Source: Neisseriaceae bacterium
GTDB lineage: Bacteria; Pseudomonadota; Gammaproteobacteria; Burkholderiales; Neisseriaceae
Length of the DNA: 64,000 nt
Reading direction: 5' to 3'
NCBI GenBank assembly: GCA_016864895.1
Contig: CP046107.1
Location: 372,001 to 436,000, forward strand
Under the pieces are notes generated by a model. That model saw nothing but the letters and a program-made list of their open reading frames with translations. It did not search any database and had not been told where the DNA came from. A program made the position numbers and the translations under genes. Below are positions 45,119 to 58,500 of this stretch, in pieces (the stretch's first letter is position 1; each line of letters begins with the position of its first letter).

Positions 45119-46606
45119 GGTTATCAATGTTGCTATACTAAAATAAAATTTCTTATTAAAGATCTCTGAACAAAGTGTTAATCAAAACAACTCAGCTCAG
45201 TCATGTTTGAATTCTAATACTTAGTAATATGAGTATCCCCCCAGCAATTACCCTAAGTTTATTCAACCAAGGGTTATCATTCTGGATTATCTAAACATAA
45301 ATTGTCATTTAGTTACCTAAGGTACTAAACTAATTAGGCAAGTAACTAATTAATTATTTGGCAACAATCATATTGTATAAATCTTATATTCACCCCCCCA
45401 GTTCAAGCAACTTCTCGAATTCAACTCAAAATTGATGGAGATAGTTTAAGTTAAGCTTTTTTTTAATTTAAGCCTATTTACTTATGTCATCAAATATAAG
45501 CAGGATAATTAGAGAGTATGCCATAGTTAGGTATCAAAAAAAGTTAACAGAAGCTGTAGACTTTTTTCCCATATAGATAAATATTTGTTCTCTATAAAAT
45601 TATTTACAATATTGTATTGTCAAAAACTTTATAATATTAATTATTACGCATTGTTTTTCACATAAATAAACCTCTACTGAGTAAATAATCATCATTTATG
45701 CAAATGAACTATCAATAACTTACAAAAAAAATTTACCAAGGCCAAAAAAGTTAACAACACACACTTAAGTATGTGATACATGTATTTAGTTAATGTTTTT
45801 TTACCAACACTTTTGTTTGTTAACTTTTTCTATAACAACCCAAAAGTGCGAAATTAGAATTTTTTCTAATTGTTCTTGGTGAACATATACAAAAAAAGTA
45901 AACACTCATAACAAATTGATTTAATAAAATTTGAACTAAAAAAAAGAAGTTAAAATACTATCTTTTATTTATACCTATTTTTGCAAAATAAGTTATTAAT
46001 TTAAAAAACACGTATTAAAAATTCATTTAATGATAAAACATTTATTTTATTAATGAATATTTTTGTTATTTTTCCTTTTTTAATGTTCCTAAAAATAACC
46101 CAGGACACTAAATTTAACTCAATTATTTTTATAGAGAAATCTATTTTTAAAATTTCTCTACTAAAATTTTTAAAGTAAAGGCTTAAAAACTATACCTAAA
46201 ATTTACCCTTAAACTAAAAAATGAGATGTAATCTCCACGAGAGTGCTACAAAATTTCCTATGGGAAGTATATAAATTTTAACAAATGTTGCACATCCTGT
46301 TCCTAAGTACTAAGGTCATTAACACAATTATTAAGAGTAATTGCTTTTTTTATCTAGTAGGAATAAAATGCGATAGATATTACATTGTGACGTGCTTGTA
46401 ATATTTTAAGTAGAACACGTGCTATTGTGGATGGATGGTGCTTCGCGCATCCCACTGAAATACAGACTCACCGAGATCAATTAAGTTTTGGTGTGAATGT
46501 TTTAAAGATTCTTGTGCTTTAAAATAGTAAAGATTAAAAAAACAAAAAATTGAAACAATTTTTAATTTCCTAAAAATTAAAACTAATTCTTACAGAAAGA
46601 ACATTT
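45119..46606. other. 1.5-kb gene-free region
   Basis: Very AT-rich DNA without any frame carrying a ribosome site. It contains short inverted repeats and, at 46433-46452, a GC-rich hairpin that stands out from the background. It may be an eroded gene region next to the iron-transport operon, but no residual protein similarity can be read. Confidence 0.5.
46433..46452. repeat. REP-like GC-rich hairpin
   Basis: The sequence GGATGGTGCTTCGCGCATCC folds as GGAT/ATCC plus GTGC/GCGC with a single-G bulge and TTC loop. An outer GTGG/CCAC pair can extend it. It resembles short palindromic intergenic elements of the type spread by REP-associated transposases. Only one copy is seen in the window. Confidence 0.45.
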
Positions 46607-47203
46607 ATGCAATCAAAATACTACGGAAAATCTTTAATTTCATATTGTATTTCATTAATACTATTGCCATTCATTTGTATCCCAGTATATGTAGCTGCAC
46701 ATATTATTACCGAATATATTATTACCGAATATTTTGTTGACAGCGATGATAATAAAAAAGTGCTTACTGAGAAAAAAACAACTCAAAAACAAAAGAATCA
46801 ACATCATAAAATCGCCAAGAAAAAACAACAAAAAGAAAATGAAAAAGATACTATGTCCACAAAAGATGGATTAGCTTGGATTCTCCTATTGTTAACATAC
46901 GCCTATCTGTTTTTTTCCATCAGACAGCAAAATTTATGTTTCAATGAAAAAGGTATCTACGCAAAAGTAGGTTTGCTTCCTTGGACAAAAGGGTATATGT
47001 TCTTCAGATGGCAAGATATAGAAAGAGTCGGTTTTACTCAAGGGCCACTTGGATTTTTATTTGCTTCCTCTCATGTACATATCGTAAGAAGATACAGTGG
47101 TCAAGATGTTATTTTCGAACGAATTTTCAGAGGTAAACAATTCTGCGGTGAAGCATCACATTACCTCTACAATATATTCGAAGAAGAAAAAATTAAAAAC
47201 TAA
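46607..47203 (+). CDS. Two-segment membrane protein with PH-like C-terminal domain, unknown
   Basis: A 198-residue protein. A membrane segment lies at about residues 10-35 (ISLILLPFICIPVYVAAHII), followed by a highly charged Lys/Gln-rich loop (residues 47-80). A second membrane segment (GLAWILLLLTYAYLFF) comes next, then a soluble C-terminal ~90 residues with a beta pattern (FNEKGIYAKVGLLPW, FRWQDIERVGF, SHVHIVRRYSGQDVIF) resembling bacterial PH-like domains. AGAAAGAAC precedes the ATG. No partner genes adjoin it. The PH-like reading is tentative. Confidence 0.6.
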   Translation: MQSKYYGKSLISYCISLILLPFICIPVYVAAHIITEYIITEYFVDSDDNKKVLTEKKTTQKQKNQHHKIAKKKQQKENEKDTMSTKDGLAWILLLLTYAYLFFSIRQQNLCFNEKGIYAKVGLLPWTKGYMFFRWQDIERVGFTQGPLGFLFASSHVHIVRRYSGQDVIFERIFRGKQFCGEASHYLYNIFEEEKIKN

Positions 47204-47842
47204 AGAAAAAAGAGACAAGTCACAGCAACCCATATAGCTACATACTACCTGTCCCCTTGCCAAGTAGGTAGCTAATATTTTTGGATATCATTTTTGAACG
47301 ACTCTTTCTACACTAACGCTATTAGAGTAAGTTTCGTTTGACTCATATAGGATTATAGTTGGTCTAGGTTTGTTATTTATTTAGAACAAATATAAGGGGT
47401 TAGGTAATAGATCACCCAATAGATAGATTTTCCGCTAGTTCTAAAACTTGTTGTTGTCACTATAAACTAAGAACACCTATATCTTTGAACATAGAAATTG
47501 GACTTGCCTTATGTAACACAGAGCCCCCTGATAAACAATCAATGCAGCTACAAATATTAGTGTAGTATTAGCTTTTTCAATATCGTAGGGATCTGCGATG
47601 ATGTGTATAAAAATCTCCATCACAACAACATTTCTGATAGTGTTGCGACATCACAACAACATTTCTGATAGTGTTGCGACGAAAGATAGATGAAATCATT
47701 GATACTTTTAAACAAATAATGATTTTTAGTCATTCTCTTTACATTTAAGTATTCAATAGCAAAAATAATTGTTTGGTTATCTAAAGCTAGCTTGGTTTTA
47801 CCATGTTCGAATTATGAGATAACCAGATCCGGTAAAAAAAGC
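47204..47842. other. Spacer between the orphan membrane protein and the 5S terminator
   Basis: Contains a possible weak terminator for the upstream gene (7-bp stem 47235-47241 with 47268-47274, followed by ATATTTTT) and a 31-bp tandem duplication (47618-47679). No gene is supported. Confidence 0.5.
47618..47679. repeat. 31-bp perfect tandem duplication
   Basis: A 31-base unit beginning CATCACAACAACATTTCTGA and ending GTGTTGCGA occurs twice head to tail (47618-47648, 47649-47679) in non-coding DNA. The two copies are identical, so the duplication is recent. Confidence 0.92.
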
Positions 47843-47879
47843 AAAGCCCTTGACCGCATAAGCATAAGTCAAGGGCTTT
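47833..47879 (-). terminator. Terminator of the 23S-5S transcript
   Basis: A perfect 12-bp stem (AAAGCCCTTGAC at 47843-47854 with GTCAAGGGCTTT at 47868-47879) with a 13-base loop is followed on the minus strand by a T run (47834-47840). It begins about a dozen bases after the 5S 3' end. This is the strongest terminator in the window. Confidence 0.93.
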
Positions 47880-47890
47880 ATTGTAATTAG

Positions 47891-48004
47891 TTTGGCAGTG
47901 ACCTACTTTCACATGGGTAATCCATACTATCATCGGCGCTGAGTCGTTTCACGGTCCTGTTCGAGATGGGAAGGGGTGGAGCCAACTCGCTATGACCACC
48001 AAAC
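47891..48004 (-). rRNA. rrf: 5S ribosomal RNA
   Basis: The minus strand begins GTTTGGTGGTCATAGCGAG and ends with the complementary CACTGCCAAAC, closing helix I. It contains the conserved CCACCCCTTCCCATCTCGAA and CCGTGAAACG-type segments. It follows 23S by about 135 bases. Ends are approximate by a few bases. Confidence 0.95.
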
Positions 48005-48139
48005 AATCTTGTTTTATATTCTCTATTTTTTATTCTTTATTACTACTTATCTTCTTATCTTTAATCAAGAAGCCTCTATCTTAATCACTATATCTCCGTT
48101 ACATTAACCTTCATCATCTGAAGTCCTTCAAATGATAGA

Positions 48140-51027
<2,888 letters not shown>

Positions 51028-51257
51028 CTATCATTTCAAGAACCTCTGACTTCATATTACCACCGTTGACTAGCAATAATACTTAAGCTCCCTACTCTAA
51101 TAAAGATTAATGCTCAATTTATAAGGCCTCTTGTCCCCCTTATAAATCTCTTCTTTTAGATACAATCATTACCCAATTATTCGTCGTATCGTCATATCTC
51201 ACCAATATTCAATATCACTTTACAACTCTATTCATTGTGTTTGATTTCGGCTTCTCA

Positions 51258-51271
51258 ATTGTTAAAGATCA
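51258..51271 (-). promoter_or_regulatory. boxA-like antitermination element
   Basis: The minus strand reads TGATCTTTAACAAT, matching the rRNA boxA core (TGCTCTTTAACA) at all but two positions. It lies between the promoter and 23S, as expected for NusB-dependent antitermination in an rRNA transcript. Confidence 0.7.
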
Positions 51272-51297
51272 TTCGTAATAATACGAGAAAGAAAAAC

Positions 51298-51326
51298 ATT
51301 ATATCCAACTATTATCTACTTTGCAA
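51298..51326 (-). promoter_or_regulatory. Sigma-70 promoter of the 23S-5S unit
   Basis: On the minus strand, TTGCAA (-35, 51321-51326) and TATAAT (-10, 51298-51303) are separated by exactly 17 bases. The upstream ~60 bases are very AT-rich and could act as an UP element. The start of transcription would fall near 51291, about 265 bases before 23S. Confidence 0.75.
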
Positions 51327-51493
51327 CTACCTTTTGTGGAAATTTCACTATATTTAAGAATATTTATAAAATTTAACCTAATTGTCTAGATGATAAAAAT
51401 AACGGCAACTAAACATATAAATAAAATGAGCGCTCAAGGTATTCTTATAGAATTTCTCAAACTGTTTACATATCCATAAAAATTTTAAATAGT

Positions 51494-52174
51494 TTATAGT
51501 TGGTTCAAAATCTTACAAGCTGGTTGACCACCTCTTTTACACGCTTGTTTGAATAATTTTTTAGCATTGATATATGATTTCTCAACACCTTTTCCTGTCA
51601 AATACATTATGCCAAGGTTATATAACGCATCTGGCTCACCTTTAGCCGACACCTTCCTCCAAAGCTCTACTGCTTTTTTATAATCCTGAGGAACACCTTC
51701 CCCTGTTGCATATAAATTCCCCAAATTATACATAGCATCCAATTGATCCTGTTTGGCTGCTATTTCATAATACCTTATTGCTTTTTGTAAGTTTTTTTCT
51801 ACTCCTAACCCCTCATGATGTAAAAAACCTAAACTATATATCGCTTGTGTATTGCCTTGAGCTGCTGATTTTTCAAACCATTCTTTTGCTTTTTTATAGC
51901 CATCTTCAGTACCAAATTTAGTATATGTAATTCCTAAATTTAATTCACCATCAGAATTCCCCTGCAAAGCTGCTTTCTCAAACCATTGAAAAGCTTTTTG
52001 AATATCTTGAGGAAAACCATGCTTACCATTCACATAGTATAACCCTAACAATACCTGAGCCTTTGCATCCCCTTGGACTGCCGCTTGCTCAACCTTTTTA
52101 TAATCATAATCATTAGCACAACCAAACAACCCTAAGAATGAAAAGAACATCATCCAGACCAAAAAAACTTTCAT
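51494..52174 (-). CDS. Sel1-repeat lipoprotein
   Basis: A 226-residue protein with a lipoprotein signal (lipobox FGC, Cys 19) and about five Sel1-like repeats of 36 residues, for example AKAQVLLGLYYVNGKHGFPQDI, and A-x-YNLGNLYATGEGVPQDYKKA. Sel1 repeats form an alpha-solenoid for protein binding. Bacterial members often serve in envelope regulation or host interaction; the partner here is unknown. It is a single gene between the 23S promoter and putA. The last repeat ends at CKRGGQPACKILNQL, with two cysteines. Confidence 0.88.
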   Translation of the reverse strand: MKVFLVWMMFFSFLGLFGCANDYDYKKVEQAAVQGDAKAQVLLGLYYVNGKHGFPQDIQKAFQWFEKAALQGNSDGELNLGITYTKFGTEDGYKKAKEWFEKSAAQGNTQAIYSLGFLHHEGLGVEKNLQKAIRYYEIAAKQDQLDAMYNLGNLYATGEGVPQDYKKAVELWRKVSAKGEPDALYNLGIMYLTGKGVEKSYINAKKLFKQACKRGGQPACKILNQL

Positions 52175-52500
52175 ACTTCTCTAAACTCACATTGAAACAG
52201 AACCTGATAAATCAGTTACCAGCATATACACTGCAGAGATTTTAACTATTAATTTATACGTAAAAATAGTATTTTTCTATTGATATAAATAATTTCGAAC
52301 ACACTACACAAAACTCGGTTGATTGCAAAAAGCTCGTGCTAAATTAATTCACTCCGTTATATTCAATTACTTTATTTAATCAAACTCATCCATAGATAAA
52401 CCATAGGTAACCACATGAATATTATAACGAAATATCTAATCAGTCACAAGCTTTGATTATAATCAACCCTACACCTTAGTTCATAACCTTATTTTATTAT
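52175..52500. other. Spacer between putA and the Sel1 gene
   Basis: About 325 AT-rich bases on the 3' side of putA. No gene and no convincing terminator is seen; the Sel1 promoter must lie here. Confidence 0.4.
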
Positions 52501-55500
52501 TTAATCCAGATGATCAGACAAAGACATTAAACTTGCATTACCTCCAGCTGCAGTAGTGTTAACACTAACTGAAATCTCATGATACAATGGCAAGAAATCA
52601 AAATGTTTGCTCATATCAATAATTTTAAGAATAGATCCTTCATATTGACTTAAACTCACCTGTATCTCCCTTGATAACCGACTACTAACAACAACATGTT
52701 GATATGAAGCTTGATAAATATCTCGTATGATGTTTAACCCTAGACTACGAAGTAACTCATAATATTGAGAAAGAATATTGTTCTCTAAGATAAAAACATT
52801 AACCCCCAATAGCGCAAGATTACAGAAAATAACTAATAATCGATCTATCTGATCGCCCAACAACAATACACTCTCAGGTACTCGATAAGTCAAATAATTA
52901 TCTTCACCTGTTGGACCGGTCAGATCAACTCTACATCCTATCAACTGATTCTGATTCAGTAGTTTTTCAACGTTATTGACAATAAAAGATTTCATGTCGT
53001 CTTCTATGGGTAAAGACATAACTGTGTCTAATACAGACTTAAATCGGGAGTTATTATTATCAAATTCGCCCTTAACTGGGGGAAATTCCCAAGGTGATAA
53101 TTCTGCGATTTTTTGTAAATAAAAAGCCCCACCTGCTTTAGGACCTGTCCCAGATAAACCATGACCACCAAAAGGTTGGACACCTACCACGGCACCTACA
53201 ATATTTCGATTAACATAAATATTACCCGCCTGTATTCTCTCAATAATATTAGCTATTTGACTATCAATACGGCTATGGATACCATGAGTCAAAGCATAAC
53301 CCTTAGCATTAATATTTTGAATCAAGGTGTTTAACTCTTCTCTTTTGAAGCGAATAACGTGCAATACCGGACCAAAAACTTCTTGCTTCAACTCATTTAA
53401 ATTCTTGAGCTCAACCAAAGTAGGGGGCACAAAAGTACCCTTTAGCCTCTCATCTAATTGGAGACTATAGCTATTGACTGCTGACATTTTAATCTTTTCA
53501 ATATGAGATAATAAATTATTCTGTGCTTCTTTATCAATAACTGCTCCAATATCCGTATCCAACTCAAGTGGATTACCAACTTTCAACTCCTTCATTGCAC
53601 CAATTAACATTTCAATGGTTTTATCTGCTATTTCGTTTTGTAAACATAATATTCTTAAAGCAGAACAACGCTGTCCTGCAGAATCAAAAGCAGAATTGAG
53701 AACATCTAAAACCACTTGTTCTGTCAAAGCACTACTATCCACAATCATAGCATTTTGCCCACCAGTTTCTGCAATTAATATCGGATTGTCTATATTTCTG
53801 GCCAAAGACTTATTAATTAAATGTGCCACTTGAGTTGAGCCCGTAAAAATAACACCTCGAATACTTGGATTTTGAGTTAAACTAGCACCAATTTCACCAT
53901 CACCTAATACTAATTGTAAAACATCTTTAGGTATACCAATCTCATGCAATAACCTTACTGCATAATAGGCAATAATAGAAGTTTGTTCAGCTGGTTTAGC
54001 AATCACAGTATTACCTACTACCAATGCAGCGACTAATTCACCAATAAAAATTGCTAATGGGAAATTCCATGGACTAATTGCTATCAGTGTACCTAATGGC
54101 GAAGGTGTGTTAAATGTCAAATTTTCTACTTCATCTGCATAATAACGACAAAAATCTATTGCCTCTCTAATTTCTGCTATAGCATTTGGATAAGTCTTGC
54201 CAGCCTCACGTACCGCTAGCACAATAAAAAAATGTATCTTTTCTTCTAGCTTCAAAGCAAAGGAACGTAAATACTCAGCTCTATCTTTTATTGGGGTTTG
54301 TGACCATTTTTTTTGAGCTAGCTGTGCAATACGTACAACATCACCGACGTATTCTTGTTTTAAATAACTTATTTCTCCCAATTTATCCTGATGCCAACTA
54401 GGATTTAATACCTCTTTAGCTGATTCATGAATTTCTTGCTCATCAGGTAAAGCAGTTAAGGAACATACTTTGAAATATAAAGAACTGTACTCATTTACTT
54501 TATTTTCTAAACTACTCAAAACTTGTTCATTTGACAGATCTAAACCACATGAATTAAGACGTTTAGGGTACAAATCTCTCGGCAATTTCAATGCAGGATG
54601 ACTCTTTCCTTGATATTGTTTTGATATATCAATAGGGCATTGAAGCAAATCATCAATAGAGATATTTTTATCCATGATCTGATTAACAAAAGAAGTGTTA
54701 GCTCCATTTTCTAATAGACGACGAACTAAATAAGCCAAGAGAGTTTCATGTGTCCCCACTGGGGCATATACTCGAACTTGCTTTTTCCATTGATCATCCC
54801 CAACAACCTGATCGTATAAAGTCTCACCCATTCCATGTAAACATTGGAACTCATAGTCTAAACCTTTACCAAACTCAAAAATAGCAGATGCTGTATAAGC
54901 ATTATGTGTTGCAAATTGAGGGTAAATCTCATCCTGATACTGTAACAATTTTTTAGCACATACTAGATAAGAAAGATCAGTGTAAGCTTTTCTTGTATAA
55001 ACTGGGAAACCCTCCAACCCCTCGACCTGTGAAACTTTAATCTCACTATCCCAATAAGCTCCTTTCACTAAACGAACCATGAACCTTTTATGACTTCTTT
55101 TAGCTAAATCAACCAAATAATCAATCACATAAGGGCAACGTTTCTGATATGCTTGAACAACTATACCTATACCTTGAAACCCTTCCAAGTCTGGATCAAA
55201 CGCTAGTTCCTCAATAATATCTAATGACAAATCCAGACGATTAGCCTCTTCTGCATCAATATTTAAACCAATGTCATACTGCTTTGCTAATAAAAATAAT
55301 TCTTTTAGTCTAGGTAACAATTCTGACATAACTCGTCGATACTGAGAACGTTGATAACGTGGATGAATTGCAGATAGTTTGACTGAAATACCATTCGCAT
55401 CATACACTCCCCTTCCTGTAGCATCTTTTCCAATTTTATAAATAGCATTTACATAATCTTGGAAATATCTTTGTGCATCCTGTTGTGTAAGTGCTGCTTC

Positions 55501-56115
55501 ACCAAGCATATCGAAAGAGTAACGATAACCTCTTGATTCACGTTTTTTAGCATTTTGTAAAGCCTCATCAATACTTTCCCCTGTTACAAATTGTTTTCCT
55601 AATAAACGCATACCAAAATGAATTCCTTTACGAATTAAAGGCTCACCGCCTTTATTAAGAACTCGGAATAAAGCTGATTTAAGATTTTTTTCCTTATAAT
55701 CTTGAGTTAGTTTACCTGTGAACAACAACCCCCAAGCCGCAGCATTCACAAAGATAGAATCACTATTGTTAATATGGCTCATCCAATTCGGATGACTCAA
55801 TTTATCTTTAATCAATAGATCCTGAGTCTTTTTATCCGGAATTCGCAACAAAGCTTCCGCCAAACACATTAATGCAACCCCCTCCTCATTTGAAAGAGAA
55901 AACTCATGCATTAATGCATCCACACCACTAGATTTTACACGTTCAGATCGCACTCTTTGGATCAATCGTCTTGCATTATCCGCGATTCTCTGACGTTCAG
56001 ATGAAGATAGTTGAATTTGACTAAGTAAGTATTTTACTGCTTCATCTTCATCCCTTCGATAAGCTTCAGTAATAATTTGACGTAACTTTGGTTTTTTGTG
56101 TGTAAAACTTACCAT
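52501..56115 (-). CDS. putA: Bifunctional proline dehydrogenase / glutamate-semialdehyde dehydrogenase PutA
   Basis: A 1204-residue enzyme oxidising proline to glutamate in two steps. The start at 56115 (MVSFTHKKPKLRQII) has a GAGGG site; the ATG five codons earlier lacks one. The FAD-binding PRODH barrel (about 190-480) has RLVKGAYWDSEIK near 345 and an Arg-rich active-site end (YLVRRLLENGANTSF). The aldehyde dehydrogenase domain (about 560-1040) has NFPLAIFIGE, Glu in AETGGQNAMIV near 778 and the catalytic Cys in SAGQRCSALRIL near 816. There is no N-terminal ribbon-helix-helix DNA-binding domain, so it is not an autorepressor. It lies downstream of putP on the same strand. Confidence 0.96.
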   Translation of the reverse strand: MVSFTHKKPKLRQIITEAYRRDEDEAVKYLLSQIQLSSSERQRIADNARRLIQRVRSERVKSSGVDALMHEFSLSNEEGVALMCLAEALLRIPDKKTQDLLIKDKLSHPNWMSHINNSDSIFVNAAAWGLLFTGKLTQDYKEKNLKSALFRVLNKGGEPLIRKGIHFGMRLLGKQFVTGESIDEALQNAKKRESRGYRYSFDMLGEAALTQQDAQRYFQDYVNAIYKIGKDATGRGVYDANGISVKLSAIHPRYQRSQYRRVMSELLPRLKELFLLAKQYDIGLNIDAEEANRLDLSLDIIEELAFDPDLEGFQGIGIVVQAYQKRCPYVIDYLVDLAKRSHKRFMVRLVKGAYWDSEIKVSQVEGLEGFPVYTRKAYTDLSYLVCAKKLLQYQDEIYPQFATHNAYTASAIFEFGKGLDYEFQCLHGMGETLYDQVVGDDQWKKQVRVYAPVGTHETLLAYLVRRLLENGANTSFVNQIMDKNISIDDLLQCPIDISKQYQGKSHPALKLPRDLYPKRLNSCGLDLSNEQVLSSLENKVNEYSSLYFKVCSLTALPDEQEIHESAKEVLNPSWHQDKLGEISYLKQEYVGDVVRIAQLAQKKWSQTPIKDRAEYLRSFALKLEEKIHFFIVLAVREAGKTYPNAIAEIREAIDFCRYYADEVENLTFNTPSPLGTLIAISPWNFPLAIFIGELVAALVVGNTVIAKPAEQTSIIAYYAVRLLHEIGIPKDVLQLVLGDGEIGASLTQNPSIRGVIFTGSTQVAHLINKSLARNIDNPILIAETGGQNAMIVDSSALTEQVVLDVLNSAFDSAGQRCSALRILCLQNEIADKTIEMLIGAMKELKVGNPLELDTDIGAVIDKEAQNNLLSHIEKIKMSAVNSYSLQLDERLKGTFVPPTLVELKNLNELKQEVFGPVLHVIRFKREELNTLIQNINAKGYALTHGIHSRIDSQIANIIERIQAGNIYVNRNIVGAVVGVQPFGGHGLSGTGPKAGGAFYLQKIAELSPWEFPPVKGEFDNNNSRFKSVLDTVMSLPIEDDMKSFIVNNVEKLLNQNQLIGCRVDLTGPTGEDNYLTYRVPESVLLLGDQIDRLLVIFCNLALLGVNVFILENNILSQYYELLRSLGLNIIRDIYQASYQHVVVSSRLSREIQVSLSQYEGSILKIIDMSKHFDFLPLYHEISVSVNTTAAGGNASLMSLSDHLD

Positions 56116-56155
56116 TACAAGATCCCTCATATATTTTTATTTTTATTTTTATTCA

Positions 56156-57658
56156 TTATTTAAAAGATTGCTGGCGAAACAGCGCTATCGCTTTTTCAAA
56201 ATTCTTCTGGTTATTTTGACATGAATATCTTTGAGTCAACAAAGAAACTACAACTATCGCCATTGACGAAAAAATAAAGCCTGGAATAATCTCATAGATA
56301 TCACTATTCAAACAGTTTTTCCAAGCAATTACAGTTACTGCACCCACCACTATGCCAGCTAGAGCACCAAATAGGTTAGTCTTTCTCCAATATAGTGAAA
56401 AAATAATTAATGGACCAAATGCACAACCAAATCCTGCCCATGCATATGAAACCAAATCCAACACCCCACTATTAGGATTTTGAGCTATAAAAATTGCTAT
56501 CAATGCGACTGCAACAACCATTAACCTTCCAATCCACACTAGCTCAAGCTGTACTGCACTCTTACGAATGTATCCTTTATAAAGATCCTCAGCAATAGCA
56601 CTAGAACATATTAGCAGCTGACAACTTAATGTACTCATAATAGCTGCCAATATGGCTGATAATAGAAATCCTGCTACCCATGGATTAAATAATTTTTTAG
56701 ATAATTCAATAAACACCTGTTCTGTATCTTTTTGTACCACTCCTGCCAATTCTGGAAAATGATAAAAATAACCAATACCTATGTACGCAATAAGTACAGA
56801 ACCAGCCAAGCAAGTAACCATCCAAAAGATCCCAATCCTACGAGCACTTTTCAGAGAATGAATGGACTTAGCAGCCATAAATCTAGCTAGAATATGTGGT
56901 TGACCAAAATAACCCAGTCCCCACGCAAGCAAACTCAAAATTGCAATCCAAGAACGGTCTCCAAATAAACTAGTGTAATCAATACTTCTTTCCACTCCTG
57001 CTGCATAAATAATTTCTTGTGTTCTTCCCCAACCGCTAAGTTCAATAATACCCATTACCGGTACCAGAATTAAGGCAAAGAACATCATACTGCCCTGGAT
57101 CGTATCAGACCAACTGACCGCTAAAAACCCACCAATAAACGTATAAGAAATTGTTGCTAATGCAGCTATCCACAGAGAAGTATGGTAATCAAGTCCAAAA
57201 ACATTTTGGAATAACCTTGCACCAGCTACCATACCTGAAGAGCAATAGATGGTGAAAAAAAATAAAATAATCAGAGCAGAAATAACTTTTAAGAATCTAG
57301 AACCAAATCGATGTTGAAAGAATTCTGGTAGTGTTAACGAGTTACCAAATACTTCAGTAAATCCTCTCAACCTACCCGAAATAAACAACCAATTCAAATA
57401 TGCTCCTACAACTAAACCAATAGCAATCCATGCATCAACTAATCCAGACAAGTAAACAGTACCGGGTAGCCCCATCAACAACCAACCTGACATATCAGAA
57501 GCTCCAGCTGATAAAGCAGTCACAAAGCTACCTAATCTTCTGCCTCCAAGTATATAGTCTGAGATATTATTAGTATAGAAAAATGCTAAAATGCCGATAG
57601 ATAACATCATAACAATATAGACAACAAAAGTAACAGTAGTTGGATCAAAACGCACCAT
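56156..57658 (-). CDS. putP: Sodium/proline symporter PutP
   Basis: A 500-residue membrane transporter of the sodium:solute symporter family with the expected ~13 hydrophobic segments. Diagnostic parts are YILGGRRLGSFVTALSAGASDMSGWLLMGLPG near residue 35, FISGRLRGFTEVFGNSLTLPEFF, and the SSS signature SAILAAIMSTLSCQLLICSSA near 335. It imports proline with Na+. It precedes putA by 40 bases, forming a putP-putA uptake and degradation unit, which suggests that the organism uses proline from its surroundings. Confidence 0.95.
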   Translation of the reverse strand: MVRFDPTTVTFVVYIVMMLSIGILAFFYTNNISDYILGGRRLGSFVTALSAGASDMSGWLLMGLPGTVYLSGLVDAWIAIGLVVGAYLNWLFISGRLRGFTEVFGNSLTLPEFFQHRFGSRFLKVISALIILFFFTIYCSSGMVAGARLFQNVFGLDYHTSLWIAALATISYTFIGGFLAVSWSDTIQGSMMFFALILVPVMGIIELSGWGRTQEIIYAAGVERSIDYTSLFGDRSWIAILSLLAWGLGYFGQPHILARFMAAKSIHSLKSARRIGIFWMVTCLAGSVLIAYIGIGYFYHFPELAGVVQKDTEQVFIELSKKLFNPWVAGFLLSAILAAIMSTLSCQLLICSSAIAEDLYKGYIRKSAVQLELVWIGRLMVVAVALIAIFIAQNPNSGVLDLVSYAWAGFGCAFGPLIIFSLYWRKTNLFGALAGIVVGAVTVIAWKNCLNSDIYEIIPGFIFSSMAIVVVSLLTQRYSCQNNQKNFEKAIALFRQQSFK

Positions 57659-58500
57659 TATTCCCCCTCTAAAGTTTAATTTACAAAATTAAAGTAGTAT
57701 CATTATTATTGGACAGATTATTAACTTGATTAGATGCCTAAAATCAACATCTATATTTGTCATTACAAAGGCAAATTACCTAAATCCCCTCAATAAAGGT
57801 AATTTTCCGACCTTCACAATTAAGTTTTCCAAAAAATTAATACATAAAATCAATATAAAATTAAGTGAACTACCCGTAAACTACTCCCTCTAAACAGTAA
57901 CCGAATAGAGACCTATGGAGAGCACTTCGTACGACTCATACTGAACATGACCAACGTCCTTTGCTATTCTACCATTGCTCAACAATCAGTCTGGTGATGG
58001 ATGAATTCTTTACGTACCTTGTAGCACCTACGACACAACATAAAGCAAATGCTCTATATATGTGACACACACTATAACAAAAAATTGTCTGAAAATCAAT
58101 TTTAGACCCTATATAGTATTGCAACTATTGACCATCCATCTGTATCTTAATATCACCCCAAAATAGAGAATAATGTAATTATTCATCGAATATATCAAAC
58201 ATTTATGATAATCCATCAAATGGATCTCATTAAAAAATAAGGTACTAAGATTGATTTATGGGGTAAGATTATACATTAATTTACGTAGTATTTAATTCTT
58301 ATTTTCAGTAAACACAATAAAAAATTATATAGAACTGTCAACAGTAACGAGGTTGAAGAAAAATACAAAAAAGCTGCAATCAAAATTAATAATCATCACT
58401 TCAAATTTGATGATAAATTTCTCCAACATGATTATGAATAGAGCCATAAATTTAAGATTATCTATCGATAAATACTCAAAACAAACAACGGAAAATAATT
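57659..58500. other. Gene-free region between putP and the serine hydrolase
   Basis: About 840 bases between divergent genes. The part around 57900-58060 is less AT-rich than the rest and may be an eroded gene, but all frames are interrupted. Open frames over 58353-58580 overlap the hydrolase start and lack support. Confidence 0.4.

Larger units (their letters stand above)
51028..51493. other. 23S leader and promoter region without 16S or tRNA
   Basis: This stretch holds the processing stem arm, a boxA-like antiterminator and a sigma-70 promoter for the 23S-5S unit. Neither tRNA-Ile/tRNA-Ala nor any 16S sequence is present. Confidence 0.75.
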
